Positions 12,980 to 25,046 of a DNA stretch of 64,000 bases are shown piece by piece (positions within the stretch are counted from its first letter, which is position 1; each line of letters starts with the position of its first letter). The stretch comes from Okapia johnstoni (taxonomy: Eukaryota; Chordata; Mammalia; Artiodactyla; Giraffidae), in NCBI GenBank assembly GCA_024291935.2, contig CM044315.1:72646385-72710384 (forward strand). The letters are read 5' to 3'. The notes below the pieces were generated by a model. The model ran no database searches. It was given only the letters and a program-made list of their open reading frames with translations, and was not told where the DNA came from. The translations under genes and the position numbers were made by a program.

Positions 12980-15900
12980 ATGCCAGGGCCAAGACCTCGG
13001 AAGGGCCCTCAGGCCAGTGGCCAGGGTGTGGCAGCTGCCAAGCAGGTATGGATATAGCCACCTTCACTTCTGAGTCAGTCTGAGGGTAAGGGTCTCTGAC
13101 AGCTTGGGCAAACTGGGTCACCTGTGTGGTTTCCTTGTTGAGTCTAGAGACTTTGAGCCATTCTTCCTGGAGCTGGCAGAACCCATGGAGACCCTCTGGA
13201 CCAGCCCCTGGCACACACACGTGGAAGCGAAGGCCTGAACTCTCTTATGTTTCAACCCAGGCTTCCTCCTGCAATGGCCACCTCCATGTGAACGATCCAG
13301 AGAGTTCAGCAACCACCAAAATTTAGGGTGTTCTAATTGGATCTGCCCGCTCTCTTTCTCCCTTTATTTCTTTTGGGCCCAAATTGGAGACTTCTTAGCC
13401 CATTTTACTGTCTTAAAAGAGGCAGGTAAGGGAGGTGGTAGGATAAAGGGCATAGACTCAAGTCACAAGACCTCATTTATTTATTTTTAAAATTTTTTGG
13501 CTGCACCTTGTGGCATATGAGATCTTATTATAGTTTCCTGACCGGGGATCACACCTACTCCCCTTGAAGTAGAAGCACGGAGTCTTAATCATTGAACCAC
13601 CAGGGAAGTCCCCTAAGACCTTATTTTAAATTCTAGCCCTGCCACACTTACAGGGCTGTCTCAGTTTCATCTGAACAGGGAGATAAAAATAGGACCCACT
13701 TTAGGTAGTATAGTCAAACTCATAAAGACAGAGAGTAGAGTAGTGGTTACCCCGGGGGTGGGAGGAGGGAAAATGGGGGAGTTGTTTAATGGGTGTAGAG
13801 TTTCAGTTTTGCAAGATGGTGATAATAGTTATGCAACAGTGTGAATGTATTTAATGCCACTGAACTCTGCACTTAAAAATGGTTAAGATGGTAATTTTCA
13901 TGTTATATGCCTTTTACCACAATTTAAAAGGAAATAGGATCTACCTCAGGATTTTGAAAATTAACTAAGATAGTCACGTAGGCTGTCAGGTACCCTGCCT
14001 GGCAGCTGGTGCTGTTATTGTTAGTAATAGTAATGGCAGTGTGATCTTACTGGGTTCTTTGTAGAGTCACCAGGGAGATAAGTGTCCCAAGGAGTAATGT
14101 TTCAGGCCTTAGTTTCCCTTTCTGCACATTAGGCCCCACAGGGAGCTGCTTAGCTCCTGGGGATTGATTCTGGGGCTGGGCTCCACCCTCTCCTCATTGT
14201 ATGGTTGTTAAGAAACCTTCTCTGCTCTCAGCTTGGGCTCTTTGTGGAGTTCAGCCCTGAGGACATGCTGCTGGGGGTGGAAGAGACTGAAGATGACGGG
14301 GACCTGGAGGCTGAGTTGCTCGCTCTCACTGGGGAAGCAGGGACCACAGCTAGGAAACCAGCACCCAAGGGGCAGGGTGAGTTTGCCACACTTGGTGCTG
14401 GGACCAGGTGGGCTCAGGCAGGTGGTTGGACGGGCCTTTCCTCACAGCTGTGGGGAGCCGGCCAGATCACCTGGTCCTTCTGGTATTCATGTCCCTTCTG
14501 CAGCAATCCCACAGGGAGCCCATCTTGCTCTGCTCACTTACCTGTGTGTTGCGTGGGGGGAGCTCACTTCCTGGGTTGCACCCTCTCCCTTTGGATAGTC
14601 TGAGTCTCTGGGCCTGGTATAGGCTAGGGACTCAGCACAGACTGAATCGGTCACACAATGAGTGCACAGAAATTGTATCAAATGAACGAATAAGTGGTAT
14701 CTTCCTCCCCAGCCTGAAGAGGACAGACCTGAAGCCTGGTGGGGGAGGTCAGAGGGAACCAGGAACGTTCAGAGAAAACTATCTCCCATCCCACATGTCC
14801 CTGAGCTGAGGACAAGGAGAGGACCCTGAAATGACTGACTGGTCTGGGAGAACCATGGTCATCAGTTCTCTCTCAGTGCAAACCTGCTTTGAGTTTGATG
14901 AGCCTGGGTTTGAATCTTGGGTCTGCTGTTTACCAAGATTGCAATGTTAGGAAAATTAATAAAGTTCTCAGTTTACTCATATGTAAAATGGGGATAATAT
15001 TACCTTTGGGGCGGGGGGAATGGTACCTGTGCTGTGCGGCTTATCTGATTTTAGTTCCCTGACTGGGTCCTCAGACGTGAAAGTGCAGAGTTCTAACCAC
15101 TGGACTGCCAGGGAATTCCTAGTATTACCTATTTTGTGAGTCATTAGGAAGCTCATGTTAAAAATCTTTATATATGAAAGGTGTGGTTGGGGGAACGGAT
15201 GGCTATGTCTGTGAATAACTGCCACAGTAAAAGGGCTGAGAAGGCAGTAGCCTGATGCCTGTTGGAGGGCCTGGGAAAGTTTCCCTGCAGAGGTGGGACA
15301 CTGGCTATGGAAAGAAGCTACCTGGGTGTATCTGCCAGTGCGGTGGATTGAAGACCATCCTCTACTCCTCAGGAACCTTTTCTGTGTTGCTCTGACCCTC
15401 TGTGACCCTCTTCCCCCAGCCCCGCTGCCTATGGCCCACATCGAGAAGTTGGCGGCGGACTGCATGCGGGATGTGGAAGAAGAGGAAGAGGAGGAAGGGC
15501 TGGAGGAGGACGCAGACTTGCTGGTGCGTCTGCAAAGCTGGTGTCGGGGGCTCTGTGGTCAAGCTGTGGAGGAGGCCTGGGTTTGTCCCTCTGTGTGCTG
15601 ATGTTGAGTGAGTGCCTTGCCTTTCCTGGGCCCTTGTCCTGACTATACGGTGTGAGACATCTCCTGACATCTGAGCTCTGTACTTGGGGATTCTCAGATC
15701 CAGAGGCTTCACTGTTTTGGGGGCTGTCCCTGATCAGATTGGAAGGGTGTAGGAGTGTTCTGGTAAAGGGGACTTTCAGGCACAGTGAGTGATGCTGGGA
15801 AATACGGCTGGAGGAGAGTGTCCTTTATTCTCAGGTCCTGTTGTGGGTATGATCATGAGGCTCCCAACTCTTGGGACCTGTGTCTCCCCAGACGGAGCTG

Positions 15901-18900
15901 CAGGAGGTCCTGGGTACAGATGAGGAGGCTGGGGCCCTGGATGGTGATGAGACAGCCAGCCTGGGCGGCCCCGAGGAGGAGAAGGAACAGGAAAACACTG
16001 AACCTCCGGTGCAGGCAGCTCTCCTGACAGCTCCAGTCCCAGCAGCTCAGGTAGGTTCTGGAGGTCTCCAGTGTGCCTTGGCCATGTCCTTTGTGCCTGC
16101 ATGCCCGTGTAGAACACACATGCAGCACGGCTTATCTAGGAACGCTGCAGTCATAACCCTTTCCATGGCCCTCCTCCAGCAGCTGCCCCAAGCCGAGACT
16201 GAGCACGAGAAACTCCTTGGTGGCTGCCTGGCCTCAAAGGCCTCTCTGTTCTCCCATACCGCCCCCCACAGCCATTTCCCGGCCTCCACAGATTGTCAGG
16301 GCCTCTGTGTTTGCCTCTGACATGGCCTCTGGCCTCTCCATTGAGTCTTTGTCTCCAACCTTGAAGCTTTTAGGCCCTCCTTCTCCTTGAATCCAGGAGC
16401 TTTGTGTTCTGGGGCAGCTTCCTTGCAAGGAGGGAGTGGCAGGGGCCTAGCTGGCCCTGGAGTGGCCAGGCCCTGAACTGAAGTATCCATAGGCTGGAGG
16501 GCCCCAGGGGCTGCAGGCCCTGCTGGAGGATCGGATCCACAACTATCGGGAGGCTGCGGCCAGTGCTAAGGAGGCAGGCGAAGCGGCCAAAGCCAGGCGC
16601 TGTGAGCGCGGCCTGAAGGTGCGTTGGGCTCGGCTGGGCACTAGGGCTGGGAGGAGTGAGGCTGAGGGCAAAGAAGGCAGAGGGTGAAGCACCAGAGGAG
16701 CTTGGTCCAGCGGAGGGGAAGCCTCCACACCAGAATGTGGAGGTGCAGGACCCCTGGGCTGTCTTCGGGCAGGCTGCAGTCCGTGGTGACTGGCTAGGTT
16801 TCTGGTTCTTCTCTCTCTCAGACACTGGAGTCCCAGCTGGCTGCTGTGAGGAAAGGCAGGAAGATCAGTGAGGATGAGATCCCACCTCCAGTGGCCTTAG
16901 GCCGGAGGCCCCTGGCCCCCCAGGAAACAACCGACAGAATCCCTGAAGCAGAACCCCCAGCTGCCCCCTCCGTGGAGCCAGGTATCTGGAGACAGTCAGA
17001 TCCCATCCTAGTTCCCAAGGTCAGGGCCCGTGGCCTGCCTCCCCGTCCTGCTGTTGTCCGTGGCCATCAGTCACAACTTCCCTAAGATGTTCTTGGGCTA
17101 CCCAGACCTGGAGGCACTGGAAACCTTTGACCTTGATACTTTCTCTTGTTTCTCCATAGACAACCCCTCCCAGCCTGAGACAAGCCTCTTGGGCAGCCCT
17201 GGTATTTCTGCCCCACCCGACTCAGACCCAGACCCACGGGCCCTGCTGTTGGCCCGACAGAGAGAGTACAAAGTGGCTGCCCTAAATGCCAAGCGGGCTG
17301 GAGACCTAGACCGTGCCCGAGAGCTCATGAGGATTGGGAAGGTACGGCATCGGGTTCAGAGGCCCTCTGTCCAGCCCCTCATTTCACAGATGTGAGCAGT
17401 GACCTGGCCAAGTTCAACTGGGCTTCAGTGAGACTGGTCTGCGGGGGCTTTTCAGCCCAGATCCTTGGGGTTCCCTGGCTTATGTTCCCACCTTGTTCCT
17501 ACTGCAGAGATTTGGTACTGTCCTGGAGGCCCTGGAGAAGGGGCAGCCTGTGGACCTGAGTGCCATGCCCCCAGCACCAGAGGGTCAGTATTGGGGTGGG
17601 AGGGGGAGCCTGCTCAGGCTAGGGCTGGGGCTGGCCAAGCACCCCCACGCATACCTACACCTCTGCTCTGGATTCCCCAGACCTGAAGCCCCTTCCACAG
17701 GCTTCCCAAGTCCCCACAGTGCCCTCAGATATGCCCCCGGCAGTGGAGCGAATGCACCCAGTGATGGCCCCTGACATCCCAGCAGCCCCAGGTAGGACTG
17801 GGGACACTGTGGAGTGGGGACCTGAGGGGAGGCAGGCAAAGCTGATGCCCTCTCCTTTCTCTTTCAAGTGGCCCCTGCTGAGCCACAGACAGTGCTGGAT
17901 GCCCTGCAGCAGAGACTGAACAAGTACCGCGAGGCAGGCACCCAAGCTCAGGGCAGTGGGGATGAGCGCAAGGCCCGGATGCACGAGCGCATTGCCAAGG
18001 TGGGCTACAGCCTCCCTGCTTGACCAGCTGCTGTCTATCTGCTCCCTGGTCTTTGAGTCTTCATCTTGTCTGTGTGTCTCTGGAGCTCTTGCTGTCTCAG
18101 GGGCTCTCCTTCCTCCTGGGGCTGCTGTCTTCATCTTCCTCTTCCTACTTCTGCTTGAGTGGAGCCTGCGACCACTGCCCACCATGGGTCCCTCCCTCCC
18201 TTCTCTTGCAGCAATATCAAGATGCCATTCGAGCCCACCGGGCAGGACGGAAAGTTGACTTTGCCGAGTTGCCTGTTCCTCCAGGTGAGTGGGGTTTAGC
18301 CTTGGGGCTCATGAGGTCTCTGAGCAGTATGGAGGGGAGGGAGAAATTACTTCTCACACATCAGCCTCCACCCTGGGGGAACCACCCATCCCAGCCATGC
18401 CCAGGAAGACCCCAGCAGGACCCACAGCAACCTGATGCATCCTCAAGGCCCCCTGAACCCTCTCCCAGTGTCTCTCTCCTGCAGGATTCCCCCCTATACC
18501 TGGCCTGGAGCCCACCGTGGCTACTGAGGAGGATATGATGGCAGCTACTTTAGCAGCTGCCCAGAAACTGGCCGCCTCAGAGGATACAGCCCCAGTAGAG
18601 GAAGAGGAGGATGAGGACAAGGTTTGGCTGAGGGCCCAAGACTCCAGGGACTGGTGGGGGGGAATAGCCGATGAGGGGTAAACCCAGACATTGGTGTCCA
18701 TACTAACAAGCCCAGCAAGGTAGGTATTTTTGCTTTTATTTTATAGAGAAAAATACTTCGGCTAGGGCAGCCAGGAATTAACAGAGCTAGGAATTAACAG
18801 CTGGATTCAGAGCAAGGTCTTTCTGACTTCAGAGCCCAGTTCAATCCCCTTTACTCTCTCACGTTGGGAGGTTAGCGCAGAGAACTTGTGAGACTTCTGG

Positions 18901-21900
18901 TTCTGAGATTCTCTAGGGTCCATGAGGGAAAGTCATTCATCTCAGGTCACACAGTGAGTAGTACAGTGTTACGAAAAGAGCCCGAGTCAGGGAACTGCCG
19001 TGGCCAGGGTGGGGACCAGAACCCCTGTGACAGCCTCCTGGGCACCTGCAGGATGAGCCCCCAGCCCAGGCCCCAGTGGCCAAGAAGCCAGCACAGCCTC
19101 TCACCCCTTCATCGCGGTCCCTGCCTGAGCCCAAGGCCTCGAGTTCTAAGGAGTCACTGAGTCCATCTGGTGAGTTGGGGAGAAGAGGGAAGAGGAGGGA
19201 AGGCTATAGTGAGAGGTGGCATGGCTCTAACCTATGTCCCCTCCCTCCAGCACGAGAGCAGCTGGCCCTTCTGGAGGCACGGAAACTGCAGTACCAGCGG
19301 GCAGCCCTGAAGGCCAAGCGTGGCCGGGACCTGGAGCAGGCCAAAGCCCACCTGCGGGTGGCCAAATCCCTCGAGGCTCAGATCACCCAGGTGCGAGCTG
19401 GCCACCCTGTGGACCTCTCCAAGGTGAGTGTCACCTGGTTAAGCAGCAGGACTTCTCGGACAGAGAGGTGGGTGGCAATCTTGATGAGCAGGACTGTGAA
19501 CAAGGTTGCTTGGAGGAGGTGGGACTTGAATAGGATGTGGTGACAGCTGAAAACTCTTTTGCTTATGTGTCTCCCTGTCCCATGACCCCAAGAGAGCCCC
19601 GAGGGCCTGCCTGTGGTGAGAGGTGACCAGGCCTGGCAAGGGCAGTGGAAAACAGAGCATTGGACTGGGATAGGATGGCAGGCAATGAGTTCCCATCACT
19701 TGAGGTTACTGGAAGCTGGAGAAACATTTAGTTTAGATTTCTGGTCTGTTTGGCTCAGTAGAGGGATAATTTGACTCTTGAGGGCCCCTGAGGGGCCTTG
19801 TGACCTGGACAGGTACCTTCACCCTTAACGGATGAGGAGGGTGACTTCATCCTGATCCACCATGAGGACCTGCGACTCTCTCAGAAGGCTGAGGAGGTGT
19901 ATGCCCAGCTACAAAAAATGCTTCTGGAGCAACATGAGGTCAGTCCTCCCCTTCCAGTGCCCATAGCCTCCCCTTGGCGAAAGGCAAGATAGGGTTCAGA
20001 TTCTAGCTCTTCAGCTTACTGGCTGTGAGATCTTGGATAAGGAATTTCTCTTCTCTAAACCACATTTTCCTTATCTATAAAATAGGATGATTAATACCCC
20101 TCTTGCAGGGCTATGAAGTTCAAACAACAGTGGAGGGGGAATTACTTTGAAGATGGGCGAAAGAAGTGTTTGAGGAGACATATATATATATATTAAGTAC
20201 ACATATGTATATTTCAGTGTATCTATCTGAATTTTCAGGCTGCCTGCAAGTCTGGTTGCTAAAGTGATGAAGAAGAAGAAGAATTTGCTAAGGGAATTTG
20301 GGGGAATGGCTATCCCCAGTGGAGGAAACAACAAAAACTTAGTGCAGTGGGACTGAGAACAGTGACCTTGGGTTATTGGAGGAGGAGAGGAGTAAGGCTA
20401 CAGAAGGTTGGAGCTTTCAGAAGTCAGGCCTTGAAGGCCAACTTAGTTGGGTCCTGTTCTGGACCACGGAGTCACTCTGAACCCCCATTTTCAGAAGTGT
20501 CTGCTGTTCTCCAAGCAGTTCATGCACCAGGGCAATGTGGCTGAGACCACCCGGTAAGTGCAGGGCTGAAGCTAGAGCTTGTGGGGTAGGGAGCAGGAAA
20601 TGAGCACTGCCACGCTGAGTGCATACCTGTTCCTGTCAGGTTTGAGAAGCTTGCTCAAGACCGCAAGAAGCAGCTTGAGATCCTGCAGCTGGCCCAGGCC
20701 CAAGGCCTTGACCCTCCCAGCCACCACTTTGAGCTGAAGACATTCCAGACTGTGAGGTGCCAAAGCCTAAGGGAGACCATGGCTCCATGCAGGACTGGGC
20801 AAGAGGCTGGGAGCCAGGGGTGGAGCCTTAGGCCGCTTGAGTGAGGCTGCTCAGGCTTGGCCCTAACATAGGCCCTGGGGCTGGAGAGGGGCAGGATGTG
20901 GTGCCTGCTTGTGAGGAGGGGCTTGGAGCTATGTGGTCACTGGGGCAGGAGCCCTGTACAGGGGTCGCTCCAGCTCTGCTGCTCAGACTCAGACAAGTTT
21001 TGCCTCCTCTTGGCCACCACCCAGCTGGATAGGCAAGCCTTGGAAGAGGGAACCTTTTCCTCCTACTCTTCTTCACTTTGCTTTCTTTGCTTCTTGGCTA
21101 TAGGATCTTTTCGGAACTCAACAGCACAGAAATGCATCTGATTGTTGTCCGGGGAATGAACCTCCCAGCCCCTCCAGGTAGCCCTGGGGCCACCCCTATT
21201 CTCTTGTCCAGACACGCCAGCCCTGGCCAGTAGGAGGCACTGGCTCTCCCTCTGTGTCAAATGCTGGGGCTCCTGGCTACTCCTTGTGACCCTGACTACT
21301 CCTTCTCCTTCCTAGGGGTGACCCCTGATGACTTGGATGCTTTTGTGCGGTTTGAGTTCCACTACCCTAATTCGGTGAGGTTCCAATAGCAGTGGGGTCC
21401 TGTGAACTACCATCTTCCCTTCCAAGGCCCTGTGCTCTTTTTCTCCCCATCCCTTGTTCTCATTCCCTCTAGGGGTCCCTTCCCTCAACACTGATGTAGA
21501 CCAGAGCTCCTGGGCCTGTATCTCTGTTTTTTTCAAGCTGTCCTGACTTCTCTCTTCTCACTGCTTTAGGACCAGGCTCAAAAAAACAAAACAGCTGTGG
21601 TGAAAAACACAAACTCTCCAGGTGAGGACCTACATGAGGGCTGCCAGCTCCTCCCCCTCCCCCTCTGATACATGTGTGCAGCACTTGTGTTTCCAGAGTA
21701 CTTTCAGATCTATTCTCTTGCTCGGTCTACTTACCTTGGGAGATAAAGGCAGGTATTACTACTACTTCTCTAATGTAGTTGGGGAAGCTGAAGCTCAGAG
21801 AGGTAAAGGGATTTGCCTAGGGTCTTAAAGCAAGGAGGTGGTGGAAATGGGACTTGAGTCCAGGAATCCTGACTCCACATTCCAGGCCATTCCCATTTTG

Positions 21901-23676
21901 GTATGATCTGCGTCTAACAGGAGCTGTCCAGGACTTGTATGCTCTACCTCCCTCTGGTGGCAGCGACTCTGAATTGCAGGCAGAAAGACAGAGTGAAGCA
22001 AGCCCTGGGCCAGTTTCCACTTGGTCAGGAGATCCCTGCGAGCCAAGTCCGTTCTTCTTCTCCCCTTCTTGCAGAATTTGATCAACTCTTCAAACTAAAT
22101 ATCAACCGAAACCACCGGGGCTTCAAGAGAGTGATTCAAAGCAAAGGAATCAAGTTTGAAATCTTCCACAAAGGGTGAGGACCCATCGGTCACACTGCCA
22201 AGGTGGGCTGGGAGGAAGGATTGGCTTCTGTTGCTGCTGCCGCCCCTGCTACTATTCAGTTCTCTTGTGCTGGTTTTACCGAGCTCATTTCTGCTGTCCT
22301 TGCCCAGTCCAGTCCTCTGCTGACTCTTGGCTTTCCAGATCCTTCTTCAGAAGTGACAAGCTGGTTGGCACAGCCCACCTGAAACTGGAGCGGCTGGAGA
22401 ATGAGTGTGAGATCAGAGAGATTGTGGAGGTAAGGTGGGCAAACTGGAGGACTTGGCAAGAAAAAGGCCGACATTCACTGAATATCAGTCCCTGTTGTGG
22501 GCTTTTTGGTGCCTGTTAATTTAAAAATATCCATAAGTGTGCTGTAGAGTATGTGCTATTCCCATTTCACAAATGATGAAATACAGAGGGTCTGAGAAAA
22601 TTTCATTGTGTCAGAAAGGAAGTAGCTATACTCTTTCCACAACACTCTGAGCTATTCATGTTCCCTTAAGGGGCCTGATCATGGCTGTCAGTGTGGCACA
22701 CGCAGTTCCTAGGTGTCTGGGAGCGGGTTTTGGTTGAGGCAGTTGTGGCAATATGATGAAGTAGAACAAACTCTGGACATAAAGTTGGTAAGGTATTTCC
22801 AAGGAGGGACCTACCAGAACACAGCTAGTCTGCTTAGGAATCAGCCCCAGACAACTCCTTAAACTGCCCACAACTCACCGAATTTCACAGGGATGTACCC
22901 CTGACAACAGCAACTAAGATCCACAGAGAAGGATCTCTGGCAGAGCTGGTCCCAGACCTTGGCTGGTGCCTTCACAGGCTGAGACTTTTCCTGCTACGTT
23001 GCCTCTGCCTGCTTGGGAGAGTTGTTCTTAAGTGGGGCCTGCTTTGTATCGGCCCCAGTAAGGTTGGTCAGACTTTAGAGCCTGCAGCACTGCTGTGTAC
23101 TCCAGCTGCCTGTTCTCCTGCACAGGAGGAAGCAGCACGGAGGGTGAAAAGGCAGGCATGTTCTGACCTTGTTGCACAGTGAACCGTGTGACTGTATCCC
23201 TCATGCCATCTGTGAACCCAGGGTTTGGGCTCAGTGGTTTTCAGGCTGTGCCTTGAAGCCAGGGCATTTCTTCTAGGAGTTGCCATGGGGACTGTGGGGA
23301 CTGGGTAAGCACAGCTCTAGATTTCTCACCTCCACTTCAGAGCACTGGTGCTTATTTGGATTCATGTATTTTCTGAGACTTACCTAAAACCACCGACCCC
23401 GAACAGCAGGAGGTTGGGGTTGTCCTGAAATGGAGACTCGGTGTTGACACGCAGGACACTTTAGCTCCTATCTCACCTTGTGAGCACAGGGAGCTGCCTG
23501 CTCTCCACCCCTCTCAGTTACCATCTTCCTCTCCATGGTCCTTACAGGTCCTGGACGGAAGGAAGCCCACTGGGGGCAAGCTGGAGGTGAAGGTGAGGCT
23601 GCGGGAGCCTCTGAGTGGCCAAGACGTGCAGATGGTCACCGAGAACTGGCTGGTCCTGGAGCCCAGGGGCCTGTGA
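12980..23676 (+). CDS. CC2D1B: Coiled-coil and C2 domain-containing protein 1B, complete (23 coding exons)
   Basis: Exons: 12980-13045, 14232-14376, 15420-15523, 15892-16050, 16493-16618, 16822-16981, 17160-17341, 17508-17583, 17681-17791, 17869-17999, 18212-18284, 18485-18621, 19052-19169, 19251-19423, 19813-19938, 20495-20553, 20640-20756, 21104-21177, 21316-21374, 21570-21621, 22075-22174, 22339-22429, 23548-23676. All are AG/GT bounded, phases agree, total 2568 bases = 855 residues (human is about the same length). Start ATG has A at -3. Domains: DM14 repeats near residues 164-222, 280-333, 383-440 and 530-587; acidic tracts at 90-96 (seven Glu) and about 482-490; C2 domain about 692-815, ending in LVLEPRGL. 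Family knowledge: CC2D1B (Freud-2/LGD1) binds CHMP4 of ESCRT-III through DM14 repeats, acting in endosomal sorting and nuclear-envelope resealing, and has been reported as a repressor of HTR1A. Confidence 0.97.
13473..13614 (-). mobile_element. tRNA-derived SINE in CC2D1B intron, antisense
   Basis: It runs from 'tttatttatttttaaaattttttggctgcacc' through 'cctgaccggggatcacacc' to 'ttgaaccaccagggaagtcccct'. Insertion against the direction of the gene. Confidence 0.82.
13735..13935. repeat. Ancient dispersed repeat, probably an old L1 3' end
   Basis: It shows 'gtggttaccccgggggtggg', 'gtgaatgtatttaatgccactgaactctgcac' and 'aaaatggttaagatggtaattttcatgttatatg', a combination recurrent across mammalian genomes. 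Family assignment uncertain. Confidence 0.5.
14885..15006 (+). repeat. MIR SINE, interrupted
   Basis: The stretch 'gcctgggtttgaatcttgggtctgctgtttacc...agtttactcatatgtaaaatggggataat' is the MIR core. A younger tRNA SINE follows at 15011-15120, and MIR-like sequence may resume after it. Confidence 0.65.
15011..15120 (-). mobile_element. tRNA-derived SINE in CC2D1B intron, antisense
   Basis: It contains 'tagttccctgactgggtcctcagacgtg' and 'taaccactggactgccagggaattcct', the reversed tRNA-like head. About 300 bases before the exon at 15420. Confidence 0.78.
18725..18960. repeat. MIR-like remnant
   Basis: The segments 'ttttattttatagagaaaaatac', 'agctggattcagagcaaggtctttctgac' and 'tcaggtcacacagtgagtag' are MIR-type. 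They lie within a CC2D1B intron. Confidence 0.45.
19990..20125 (+). repeat. MIR SINE
   Basis: The stretch 'ttcagattctagctcttcagcttactggctgtgagatcttgg...ttatctataaaataggatgattaatacccctcttgcagggctatgaag' is a well-preserved MIR in a CC2D1B intron. Confidence 0.7.
21695..21910. repeat. MIR-type remnant
   Basis: It contains 'ggggaagctgaagctcagagaggtaaagggatttgcctagggtc' and 'acttgagtccaggaatcctgactcc', the conserved reverse MIR layout. Confidence 0.6.
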
Positions 23677-24613
23677 GGTGGGCAGCTCTCTGGACCCTTA
23701 GAACCTCTGCCTGGGCCCCTTGGGAACCCTTCCAGTACACAGTTCATATCTAAGGAGAAAACCGAGGAATTTCTCATCTGTGAGGAAGACCAAGAGGCAA
23801 AACTGTTGGGTTGGGCTCAGGCTGGTTCACGATCTTCAGTAGAACTGGGGAAGGAAGTTAACCCTCCCAGGTCTGTTGTCAGGAAACCCTTCCTAAAATC
23901 TACTTGTACACTCACTGCAGTTTAGACTTCCTGTGCTTTGTGCCCTTGTGCAATAGAGGGTCAACAGTGGAGTGGAGTCAGGCCAGCGACTCTTCAGCTT
24001 TTTCCCCTGGGCTTTGCTGGCTACAGAAGTCTTTGTACATAAAGGAGATGCTGCTACACAAGCTCCAAAGACCGGTTAAAGCACGTGCATTATTGACACG
24101 GCTCTGGTCTTTCCTGTTGCCGGCCTCTCCCCAGGCCTCCACCAAAGCGGGCTGGATTCTAGGATTTCCCCCTCCCTCTCTGTCCGAGCAGGGCAAGGAC
24201 AGCCTCATTGCTCTGCCATGGAGCCTTGTAACCAGCCCCTTAACCCCTGTGAATCAACTGTTTGCAACTTGCCCCAGCCCCCAGTTGTACCATTATATAG
24301 ATGTGCCTTTAAAAGATAAAACTGTAAGGGATGGGAAAGCTCGAGTGTGATCTGCATCTGCCCCCATAGGGTGGGGCAGGGTTCTGTGACTCCAGTTGGT
24401 CAGTAACCACCTGTCCCACACAACTCAGTTGACCCCAGTCCTGCCTGTGCCTTGTCTCCTGACAGCTGCTGCCGTAGCCTCCCTGCTTCCCAACACTCTC
24501 AGTGGAATTTTGTTCAGGACTGTGTGGTGGGAAGTGAGAGAAAGGTTGTCTTGAGTTAGGTCCGTGTAATCCGAGACTGAAAAACTGTTAACTGAGGAAG
24601 TAAGAAAAAAATA

Positions 24614-24663
24614 TCATATACACACACACACACACACATATATATATATGTATATATATGTAA
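24614..24663. repeat. (CA)n(TA)n microsatellite
   Basis: A (CA) run of about ten units passes into TATATATATGTATATATATGTA. Probably length-variable. It lies about 0.9 kb after the CC2D1B stop. Confidence 0.9.
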
Positions 24664-25040
24664 AATGTAATTGATTTTATTTAAGAAACTAGGTCTAATT
24701 CATTGTAGGGGATTTACGTTCTCACAAAGTAACCATCAAGGTCTTAAACAAAAGCCCTGCTCCTCCCTGTCACTGTCCCACCCCCGGCCCTACCCCTTTC
24801 ACTTTAAAGAGTGGCAGTATCATTTGTTAATTGACAGAAACTGCAGCTATGGCTTCCTCTTCAGAGACAGGACAGGAGAAGCCTTGTCTCTTCATCTAAT
24901 CACCCAGGGAAATCCCTGAATTTCTTCCCAAGAAATTCTTTGGATTTGTTTTTGGGAACAGATGGAGAGCATGGAAGGTTTTGTATCAATATTTGCAGTA
25001 GTTTTAATGTTCAAAACTGCAGTAGTCTACATCTCTTAGA

Positions 25041-25046
25041 AATAAA
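25041..25046 (+). terminator. CC2D1B: Candidate CC2D1B poly(A) signal
   Basis: This is the first AATAAA I noticed after the CC2D1B stop, about 1.36 kb downstream. The region after it is C-rich and not clearly GT-rich. Other candidates are ATTAAA at 26000-26005 and one near 26448. Not decisive. Confidence 0.3.

Noticed and set aside
14205..14603. 132-codon frame starting before the CC2D1B second coding exon
   Set aside because: Only 14232-14376 is exon; the rest is read-through of the intron past a good GT donor.
16370..18185. Minus-strand frames of 150-176 codons opposite CC2D1B exons
   Set aside because: They are shadows of GC-rich coding exons on the other strand, without homology.
24614..24663. 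Microsatellite considered as a regulatory signal
   Set aside because: Simple CA/TA repeats are common in mammalian intergenic DNA; nothing else supports a function.
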